A stretch of DNA of 64,000 nt, taken from Micromonospora coerulea. Lineage in GTDB: Bacteria > Actinomycetota > Actinomycetes > Mycobacteriales > Micromonosporaceae. Below, piece after piece: positions 57,929-64,000 of the stretch (position 1 is its first letter; every line of letters starts with the position of its first letter). A program made the translations under genes and the position numbers. Location: NCBI RefSeq assembly GCF_016598485.1, contig NZ_JAEMUW010000027.1:1-64000 (forward strand). The letters run 5' to 3'. The notes beneath the pieces are model-generated. The model did no database searches. It saw only the letters and a program-made list of their open reading frames with translations, and was not told the DNA's origin.

Positions 57929-58804
57929 ATGGGAAGCCCCTCCGGTCCACCCTTCGACCCCGACGATCCCGACCGGGAACGCCGGGAGCGCGACACCGAG
58001 CCGATCCCCCGCATCGGGCCCGACGACGGTCCCGGCTACGGCGCCGGCCCGGGCCTGGGCGACGGTCCCTCCCTTTCGGACGACGCCGGCTTCGGCGACG
58101 GGCCGGGCTACGCCGGCGAGGGTCGCTCCGGTCGGGCCTGGATCCGGGACCCGGAGGCCGGCTACCAGCCGCCGCAGATCTCCGAGGACGAGCTGGCCGG
58201 GTTGCGCGCCGACGCCCAGGGCATGGCCCCCCGGCGGGTGCTGCCGCTGGAGGACGAGCCCAGCTCGCTGGTGGCCCGCTACCTCTTCCCCACCGAGCGC
58301 TACCGGGGCGAGTGGAAGCGGCACTGGATCCATCTCTCCACGCCGATCCTCGTCGGCATCGCGGCGACCTTCGTGCTCGGCTACCTCTCCGGCTTCCTCG
58401 CCGGGCGGGACGTGGGCGCACTGACCACCGTCGCGGTGCTGCTCTGGTTCGCCGTGATGGGCTGGGTCGCCTGGCGGGTCGCCGACTGGTGGTACGACCG
58501 CTTCATCCTCACCAACAAGCGGGTGATGGTGGTCAACGGGATCATCACCCGGCGGGTCGCCATGATGCCGCTGGTCCGCGTCACCGACATGAAGTACGAG
58601 CAGACCCCGAGCGGCCGAGCGCTCAACTACGGCACCTTCGTGCTGGAGTCGGCCGGTCAGGAGCAGGCGCTCCGCGAGATCAAGAACCTGCCCAACCCGA
58701 ACGAGCTCTACCTGCGTGTGGTCGAAGAGATGTACGAGCCGCAGGCGGTCGAGGCGCGGTTGGGCAAGGAGGCGGACGAGGCCAAGGCCGATGACGGGGC
58801 GTGA
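57929..58804 (+). CDS. PH-domain (YdbS/bPH_2-like) membrane protein
   Basis: 291 residues. Acidic, Gly/Asp/Pro-rich N-terminus (about 1-95), then two membrane helices (STPILVGIAATFVLGYLSGFLAG; LTTVAVLLWFAVMGWVAWRVADWW) and a bacterial PH domain (YDRFILTNKRVMVVNGIITRRVAMMPLVRVTDMKYEQ in outline, GRALNYGTFVLESAG). The role is unknown; such proteins are linked to envelope stress in Gram-positives. Coupled with the 52-residue protein. Confidence 0.8.
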   Translation: MGSPSGPPFDPDDPDRERRERDTEPIPRIGPDDGPGYGAGPGLGDGPSLSDDAGFGDGPGYAGEGRSGRAWIRDPEAGYQPPQISEDELAGLRADAQGMAPRRVLPLEDEPSSLVARYLFPTERYRGEWKRHWIHLSTPILVGIAATFVLGYLSGFLAGRDVGALTTVAVLLWFAVMGWVAWRVADWWYDRFILTNKRVMVVNGIITRRVAMMPLVRVTDMKYEQTPSGRALNYGTFVLESAGQEQALREIKNLPNPNELYLRVVEEMYEPQAVEARLGKEADEAKADDGA

Positions 58805-58906
58805 AACTTTCCGTCCGAACATCGGATGAACTGCGCACCATTTGCCGTCGACCCCACCCGCCCGGCCATGGCAGCCTGCCATGGAGAATGGGGCGCGGAG
58901 GTGACG

Positions 58907-59668
58907 GTGGCGAGCAGTGATCCGCTGGAGGAGGAGTTCCGCGAGTTCGTCGCGGCCCGCTCCGGTGCCCTGCTGCGTACCGCCTACCTGCTCGCCGGGG
59001 ACTGGGCCACCGCCGAGGACCTGCTCCAGACCGCGCTGACCAAGACCTACCTGGCCTGGAAGCGGCTCGGCGGGATCGAGGCCATCGAGCCGTACGCCCG
59101 CCGGGTCCTGGTCAACACCTCCACCAGTTGGTGGCGGCGGCGCTGGCACGGCGAACGCCCCACCGACGTGCTGCCCGAGCGGGCCGGCGTTGACGAGATC
59201 GAGCAGCAGCTCGACCGGGACGCGCTCTGGCGGCACCTCAGCGCGCTGCCCGCCCGGCAGCGCGCCGTGCTGGTGCTCCGCTTCTACGAGGACATGTCCG
59301 AGGCGCAGACCGCCGCGCTGCTGGAGATCTCGCCGGGCACCGTGAAGAGTCAGACCTCCCGCGCGCTCAACACCCTGCGTCGCCGGCTCGGCTCCCAGGC
59401 CGCGCTGGGCCTGCCGGCCGAGTCGGAGGCCCCGCCCGCGCGGCCGGCGTCGCGTACCGTCGGGCGCCCCCGACCGGCACCGGACCCGACGGGGACCTCG
59501 AGGCGCGCGACGGTCTCCGGCCCCACCCGAGCCCCGGCCGGAGTTCCGGCCCCCACGACGGCACCGACCCGGGCCGCGCCGGCGACGCCGCCCGCGGCCC
59601 GGCCGGCCGCCCTCTCCGGCAGCCCGGCCGCCACCCGGTCCACCTCCACCGTCCCGGCGGAGCCCTGA
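58907..59668 (+). CDS. SigE-family ECF RNA polymerase sigma factor
   Basis: 253 residues from the GTG at 58907, five bases after GGAGG. Region 2 (EFREFVAARSGALLRTAYLLAGDWATAEDLLQTALTKTYLAWKRL) and region 4 (LPARQRAVLVLRFYEDMSEAQTAALLEISPGTVKSQTSRALNTLRRRLG) are clear; the SigE-family (actinobacterial ECF41-like/TIGR02983) text fits. After residue about 170 there is an unusual Ala/Pro/Thr/Arg tail of about 80 residues. Its stop overlaps the start of the next gene (TGATG), so the two are coupled. Confidence 0.9.
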   Translation: MASSDPLEEEFREFVAARSGALLRTAYLLAGDWATAEDLLQTALTKTYLAWKRLGGIEAIEPYARRVLVNTSTSWWRRRWHGERPTDVLPERAGVDEIEQQLDRDALWRHLSALPARQRAVLVLRFYEDMSEAQTAALLEISPGTVKSQTSRALNTLRRRLGSQAALGLPAESEAPPARPASRTVGRPRPAPDPTGTSRRATVSGPTRAPAGVPAPTTAPTRAAPATPPAARPAALSGSPAATRSTSTVPAEP

Positions 59669-60930
59669 TGAGCCGGCAGCGCAGCGACAACCAGATCGAG
59701 GGTCCGGAGCGTCCATTCGCCGTGACGCGGGACGAGCTGGAACGGGCGCTGCGGGAGACCTTCGTCCGCCGGGTCGACGCGCCGGTTCCGCTGGCCGCCG
59801 ACCTGGCCGGCACGGCCATCCGCCGCGCCAACCGGACGGTCCGGCGGCGGGCCCTGTCCGGTCTCGCCCTCGCCGGGGCGGCCACGGTGCTGGTCACCAC
59901 CGGCTTGGCCCAGCTCGGCGTCGGGCAGGGCCACCAGGGCACCCCGACCGTGGTGCTCGGCGACCCGCGCGGGTTGTCGGCGTCGCCGCTGCCGACCACG
60001 TCGGCGCCCACGCCGCTCACAGCGGGTCCGGTCCGGGCCGAGCTGGGTCTGATCATCGGCTCCTGGCTCGAGGACCGCGGGGGCGACCGGCGGGAGCTGG
60101 CCGGTGTCGGCCCCGTCGACCGGGCGCAGCGCGTCGCCGACCAGGGGGGCTGGCTGGTCACCTCGGCCGCCTCCGCGGCCGGCCGTACCCTCTGGTGGGT
60201 GCCGCCCCACGGCGGCGCGCCGCAGGTGCTGCTGGCCGGCGCGGACGCGGTCGCGCTCGCCCCGGACGGGCGGCAGGTGGCCTGGCGCGACGGCCCGGAC
60301 CTGCTCGCCGCCGGCCTGGTCGCCGGTCAGCTCCTCGCCACCGTCCGCACGCCGGTGGTGGACGGTGCCGTGCCGGTCGGCTTCGCCGGCGATGCCGTCC
60401 TGGTCCGGCAGCCCGGTGAGCAGGGCTTCACCGTCTGGTGGCGGTCGGCCGGCGGGCTGCCAACGGCCACCGAGCGGAGTGTGCGCAACGTCTACGGTGT
60501 GCTGCCCGGCGGCCTGGTCGTCGGCCAGGTCACCGCCGGTACGCCCGGTCGGACCTGTCTGGCCGTGCTCGATCCGGCCCGCGGCCTGGCTCCGGTGCGT
60601 ACCGGCTGCGGCCCGGAGCTGGGCACCGACGGCCGTGGCGGGGTCTCGCCCGACGGGCGGTGGCTGCTGGCCAACGGCGCGCGTGACGGCGCGCTCCTGA
60701 TCGACCTGGCCACGCTCGACGCGACGGTGTCGGCCCGGGTCGCCGGACCCGCGGTGGCCGGCGTGGTGGCCTGGACCTCGAACCTGACCGCGCTGCACGT
60801 CGACACCGCCGGCCGGCTCGTCCGGGTGCGGGTCGAGCGGGTGCTCGCCAGCGAGCGGCCGGCCGGCACGCCGGTGGACGGCGTCCCGCCCGGCGATCGG
60901 CCGGTCGTGGTCGGCGATCCCGCCTCCTGA
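59668..60930 (+). CDS. membrane protein with propeller-like C-terminal domain, sigma-factor partner
   Basis: 420 residues; ATG overlaps the sigma-factor stop by one base. Cytoplasmic N-terminal part about 1-60 (DELERALRETFVRRVDAPVPLAADL) resembling small anti-sigma helices, one membrane helix (ALSGLALAGAATVLVTTGLAQL), and an exterior part of about 330 residues with repeated WxxxP/DG strands (AVALAPDGRQVAWRDGPDLLA; GGVSPDGRWLLANGA) typical of a beta-propeller, with two Cys (CLAVLDP, TGCGPEL). Likely the membrane sensor and anti-sigma for its neighbour; sequence does not prove binding. Confidence 0.75.
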   Translation: MSRQRSDNQIEGPERPFAVTRDELERALRETFVRRVDAPVPLAADLAGTAIRRANRTVRRRALSGLALAGAATVLVTTGLAQLGVGQGHQGTPTVVLGDPRGLSASPLPTTSAPTPLTAGPVRAELGLIIGSWLEDRGGDRRELAGVGPVDRAQRVADQGGWLVTSAASAAGRTLWWVPPHGGAPQVLLAGADAVALAPDGRQVAWRDGPDLLAAGLVAGQLLATVRTPVVDGAVPVGFAGDAVLVRQPGEQGFTVWWRSAGGLPTATERSVRNVYGVLPGGLVVGQVTAGTPGRTCLAVLDPARGLAPVRTGCGPELGTDGRGGVSPDGRWLLANGARDGALLIDLATLDATVSARVAGPAVAGVVAWTSNLTALHVDTAGRLVRVRVERVLASERPAGTPVDGVPPGDRPVVVGDPAS

Positions 60931-60975
60931 CCCCCTCTCGACCGGAGGGCCGGCGGCGACCGGTAGCGTCGGTGG

Positions 60976-61836
60976 ATGGCCGCCCGGATCGACCTGCACA
61001 CCCATTCCACCGCCAGCGACGGCACGCTCAGTCCCGCCGAGCTGGTCCGGGCCGCCGCCGACGCCGGGCTCGACGTGGTCGCCCTCACCGATCACGACAC
61101 CACCGCCGGCTGGGACGCCGCGGTGCGCGCGCTGCCGCCCCGCCTGACCCTGGTCCGCGGCGCCGAAATCTCCTGCCGCTGGTACGGCGTCGAGCCGGCC
61201 ATCCCGCTCCACCTGCTCGCCTACCTCTTCGACCCGACCGAGCCGGAGCTGGTCGCCGAGCTGACCCGGGTACGGGCGGCCCGGGAGGTGCGCGGCGAGC
61301 GGATCGTGGCGCTGCTGCGGGCCGACGGCGTCGACGTGAGTTGGGCGGAGATCCTGGCCGGCGCGGCCGGCGGGACGGTGGGCCGCCCGCACATCGCCCA
61401 GGCGCTGATCCGGGCCGGGCTGGTGGCGACCACCAGCGAGGCGTTCGGGCCCGACTGGCTGGGGGAGCGGTACCGACTGCCCAAGGACGACATCGACGTC
61501 TTCCGGGCGCTGGCGCTGGTCCGGGCGGCCGGCGGCGTACCGGTCTTCGCCCACCCGCGGGCGAGCCGGCGGGGACGGATCGTGCCGGACGAGCTGATCG
61601 TCGACCTGGCGGCGGCCGGGTTGGCCGGCCTGGAGGCCGACCACGAGGACCACTCGCCCGCCGAGCGGGCCCACGTCCGCGGGCTCGCCGCCGAGCTGGG
61701 GCTGCTGGTCACCGGCTCGTCGGACTTCCACGGCACGCACAAGACGGTGCGGCTCGGGGCGTACACCACGGATCCCGGGGCGTACGAGCGGATCGTCGCC
61801 GCGGCCACCGGGGTGACCCCGGTCGCTTCGGGCTGA
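60976..61836 (+). CDS. PHP-domain phosphoesterase (RNase AM / 3',5'-bisphosphate nucleotidase-like)
   Basis: 286 residues. Metal ligands visible: HTHSTASDG, LTDHDT, GAEISC, and in the C-terminal half HPRASRRGR and SSDFHGTH. This TrpH/YciV type removes nucleotides from 3',5'-bisphosphates or trims RNA 5' ends. In the same direction as MarC with 31 bp between, as in Streptomyces. Confidence 0.88.
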   Translation: MAARIDLHTHSTASDGTLSPAELVRAAADAGLDVVALTDHDTTAGWDAAVRALPPRLTLVRGAEISCRWYGVEPAIPLHLLAYLFDPTEPELVAELTRVRAAREVRGERIVALLRADGVDVSWAEILAGAAGGTVGRPHIAQALIRAGLVATTSEAFGPDWLGERYRLPKDDIDVFRALALVRAAGGVPVFAHPRASRRGRIVPDELIVDLAAAGLAGLEADHEDHSPAERAHVRGLAAELGLLVTGSSDFHGTHKTVRLGAYTTDPGAYERIVAAATGVTPVASG

Positions 61837-61867
61837 TCCACCTGGATGGCGCCGCTACCGTGTCCGG

Positions 61868-62482
61868 GTGGATCTCAAGCTCTTCGGCGAGGTCTTCGTG
61901 ACCCTGTTGGTGATCGTCGACCCGCCGGGCATGATGCCGATCTTCCTCGCCCTGACCGGACCGCTGCCCGCCCGGGACCGGAACCGCGCCGCCTGGCAGG
62001 CCGTCGCGCTGGCCCTCGGGGTGATCGTGATCTTCGCGGTGGCCGGCCAGACAATCCTCGCCTACCTGCACGTCGACCTGCCGGCGTTGCAGGCCGCGGG
62101 CGGGCTGCTGCTGATCCTGGTCGCCCTGGAGCTGCTCACCGGCAAGGCGGACGACCCCAGCCAGCAGGTGACGTCCAACATCGCGCTGGTGCCGCTGGGC
62201 ACCCCGCTGCTGGCGGGGCCGGGCGCGATCGTCGCCACCATGCTCTTCGTCCAGCGGGCCGGCGGGCTCGGGGACTACACCGCCATCGCCGCCGCGATCG
62301 TCGCGGTGATGGTCACGGTCTGGATCGTGCTGCGCTTCTCCGGCGGGATCGTCAAGATCCTCCGGCCGGGCGGGATCGAGGTGCTGACCCGCATCGCCGG
62401 CCTGCTGCTGGCCGCCATCGCGGTGCAGCTCATCGCCGACGCGATCGCCGCCTTCGTGACCCACTACCTCACCATGAGCTGA
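61868..62482 (+). CDS. MarC-family integral membrane protein
   Basis: 204 residues with GTG start and six helices. Signature FVTLLVIVDPPGMMPIFLALTG in helix 1, and LVPLGTPLLAGPGAIVATML in the middle. Once linked to multiple antibiotic resistance, an assignment later withdrawn; function is unknown. Follows the PHP gene. Confidence 0.88.
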   Translation: MDLKLFGEVFVTLLVIVDPPGMMPIFLALTGPLPARDRNRAAWQAVALALGVIVIFAVAGQTILAYLHVDLPALQAAGGLLLILVALELLTGKADDPSQQVTSNIALVPLGTPLLAGPGAIVATMLFVQRAGGLGDYTAIAAAIVAVMVTVWIVLRFSGGIVKILRPGGIEVLTRIAGLLLAAIAVQLIADAIAAFVTHYLTMS

Positions 62483-62537
62483 CCCACCCCGCCCGCCGCC
62501 CGTCCGGTTGTCGTACCGGAGTGGCAGGATCTCAGGC

Positions 62538-63473
62538 GTGCGACGACCCTCCCCGACCGGACGACCGGGCACCGGCGGCCCGGCCCCCCGGCCCCGCGCC
62601 GAGCAGCCGGAGCAGCTCGGCTTCGAGGGCATGCCGGAGCGGCTCTTCGTCTGCACGCCGAGCAAGCTCGGGGCGTACGCGGACTGCCCGCGCCGCTACC
62701 GTTACTCCTACGTCGACCGTCCGGCGCCGCCGAAGGGGCCGCCCTGGGCGCACAACTCACTCGGCGCCAGCGTCCACACCGCCCTGAAGAACTGGTACGC
62801 GCTCGCCCCCGACCGCCGCCGACCCGAGGCCCTGGCCACCCTGCTCCGGGGCACCTGGGTGCGCGAGGGTTACCGGGACGACGAGCAGGAGCGGGACGCC
62901 TACCGCCGGGCGCTGGCCTGGCTGGAGGCGTACGTCGCCGGCCTGGATCCCGGTGACGAGCCCGTCGGCGTCGAGCGGGTGGTGGCGGTCAAGACCGGGG
63001 TGCTGGCCTTCAACGGCCGCGCCGACCGGATCGACTCCCGCCCGGGGGAGGACGGTCCCGAGCTGGTCATCGTCGACTACAAGACCGGCCGCACCGGGCT
63101 GGACGCCGACGACGCCCGCGGCTCGCAGGCCCTCGCCCTCTACGCGTACGCGGCGGAGCGGGTGTTCCGCCGTCCCTGCCGCCGGGTCGAGCTGCACCAC
63201 CTGCCCACCGGCACGGTCGCCGCGCACGAGCACACCCCGGAGTCGCTGGCCCGGCAGCTCACCCGCGCCGAGGAGACCGCGCGGGACATCATGGCCGCCG
63301 AGCGGGCGGTCGCCGAGGGCACCGACCCGGACGACGCCTTTCCCACCACCCCCGGCCCGCGCTGCGGCTGGTGCGACTTCCGCCGCAGCTGTCCGACCGG
63401 GGCGCAGGCGCCGGGCAAGGATCCGTGGGCGGCCGTCGAGCGGGCCGTCCAGCCCGCCGTGGAGCAGGAGTGA
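62538..63473 (+). CDS. RecB-type PD-(D/E)XK nuclease with putative iron-sulfur cluster
   Basis: 311 residues from the GTG at 62538. Nuclease motifs: FNGRADRID with the first acidic residue, VIVDYKTG with the D...xK and a Gln in GSQALALYAYA. Four Cys (one in ADCPRRYRYSYVDR near residue 50, three in CGWCDFRRSC near the C-terminus) fit the AddB/Cas4-type 4Fe-4S staple. Resembles stand-alone RecB/Cas4-like exonucleases of actinobacteria; no cas gene or helicase is near. Likely DNA repair. Confidence 0.85.
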   Translation: MRRPSPTGRPGTGGPAPRPRAEQPEQLGFEGMPERLFVCTPSKLGAYADCPRRYRYSYVDRPAPPKGPPWAHNSLGASVHTALKNWYALAPDRRRPEALATLLRGTWVREGYRDDEQERDAYRRALAWLEAYVAGLDPGDEPVGVERVVAVKTGVLAFNGRADRIDSRPGEDGPELVIVDYKTGRTGLDADDARGSQALALYAYAAERVFRRPCRRVELHHLPTGTVAAHEHTPESLARQLTRAEETARDIMAAERAVAEGTDPDDAFPTTPGPRCGWCDFRRSCPTGAQAPGKDPWAAVERAVQPAVEQE

Positions 63474-63504
63474 CCCACCGACCGACCTGCCCGGCCCCGG
63501 CCGG

Positions 63505-64000
63505 TCAGGCGGCGTCGGTGGTGGTGAGTCGGGCCGCCCGCTCCTTCGCCGCCTGCTGCAATGGCCCCTCCCGGTAGCGGCGGGGCAGCGCCGCGAGGGC
63601 GAGCCGGAGCGCGCGGACGCTCAGGTCCGCCGAGAGCGCGGTCGTGGGCAGACCCAGGCCGCCGTACATCCGGCGCGCCCAGGCGGGCAGCAGCCCCAGC
63701 GCGGTGCCGGCGATCCCCAGGTACGCCCAGCGGGGCGGGCCCAGGTGCAGGCCGAGCTTGACCGGCAGGCTGAGCCTCCACGGGATCGGCGGGGCGGTCA
63801 GGAACAGGGCGGTCTCGGCCGCCTCCCGGGTCATCCGCAGGTCGCCCCGGATCCGCCGGTAGTAGTCGGCCACCTCGGCGGCGGTGCCCGGCACGTCCGC
63901 CGGGTCCAGCCCGACCAGGGCCGCCGCCCGCCGCTGTTCGGTGTAGTAGCCGTCGACCTCGGCGTCGGTCAGGGCCAGCCCGGCCCGGCGGGCGGTGCTC
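63505..64000 (-). CDS. oxygenase MpaB-like (DUF2236) protein, 5' end outside window
   Basis: Reads from the right edge to the stop at 63505. The frame continues above the GTG at 63894 (upstream codons read AGLALTDAEVDGYYTEQRR and LVGLDPADVPGT), so the start is outside the window. C-terminal half has RMTREAAETALFLTAPPIPW, GTALGLLPAWARRMYG and LRLALAALPRRYREG, the DUF2236 pattern. MpaB-type proteins bind haem and cleave isoprenoid chains; only the C-terminal part is seen. Confidence 0.7.
   Translation of the reverse strand, partial: STARRAGLALTDAEVDGYYTEQRRAAALVGLDPADVPGTAAEVADYYRRIRGDLRMTREAAETALFLTAPPIPWRLSLPVKLGLHLGPPRWAYLGIAGTALGLLPAWARRMYGGLGLPTTALSADLSVRALRLALAALPRRYREGPLQQAAKERAARLTTTDAA

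Noticed and set aside
62538..63473. Cas4 and a nearby CRISPR system
   Set aside because: The nuclease has a Cas4/AddB-type Cys set, but no cas gene or repeat array occurs near it.

Overview
The window is high-GC actinobacterial DNA. Gene content and order fit a Micromonospora-like member of the Micromonosporaceae: a fused KorA with KorB, FolP2 next to a DivIVA-domain gene and tagA, DUF3117, htrA-tatB, mrp, a PopR/ClgR-type regulator beside clpP, and a SigE-family sigma factor. Codon use is strongly GC3-biased and many starts are GTG. Genus was inferred by eye, not by alignment.

Bases 1-7047 look like an accessory island whose right edge is marked by broken tRNA genes. The 3' half of tRNA-Gly(CCC) lies at 1874-1917 and the 3' half of tRNA-Arg(CCT) at 7003-7047. 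Both start exactly in the anticodon loop and neither has a 5' half nearby. A roughly 570-bp direct repeat (1314-1885 and 5715-6285) ends in the tRNA-Gly anticodon sequence in both copies, and each copy carries a small HCCC putative zinc-binding gene. Between the copies lie a frameshifted GH15 glycosidase and an LtrA-family membrane protein. No integrase is inside the window.

From about 7.2 kb the sequence looks like ordinary chromosome. 7.2-15.3 kb: HAD phosphatase, NmrA-type oxidoreductase divergent from an HxlR regulator, a Tat-exported beta-helix protein behind a perfect LacI-type operator, a secreted trypsin-like protease, clpP with its probable regulator, and a K+ channel. 15.4-20.5 kb: korA-korB, a wall-anchored Pro/Thr-rich protein and a solitary nuoA. 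20.5-34.6 kb: a block partly syntenic with Mycobacterium tuberculosis Rv1207-Rv1232c (folP2, DivIVA-domain protein, tagA, DUF3117, O-methyltransferase, htrA, tatB, mrp, MgtE-N/CBS protein). The sigE and rseA genes expected between the O-methyltransferase and htrA are absent. A paaX-enoyl-CoA hydratase pair and a leucyl aminopeptidase lie inside this block.

34.6-56 kb: PhzF, HAD, EamA and KimA-like transporters, a GNAT fusion, SDRs, and three genes that together could make the lower half of the ethylmalonyl-CoA pathway (malyl-CoA lyase 42.6 kb, acyl-CoA dehydrogenase 45.8 kb, MaoC hydratase 54.3 kb). Also here are an unusual membrane protein with repeated CxDxxC motifs, a radical-SAM gene next to a near-perfect SOS box, and thioredoxin. 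56-64 kb: SPOUT methyltransferase, DUF6758 protein, a 52-residue membrane protein with a PH-domain partner, a sigma factor translationally joined to a membrane propeller protein, PHP phosphoesterase, MarC, a RecB-like nuclease and the start of an MpaB-like oxygenase.

No CRISPR array, rRNA gene, complete tRNA, biosynthetic gene cluster or recognisable phage structural gene was seen.
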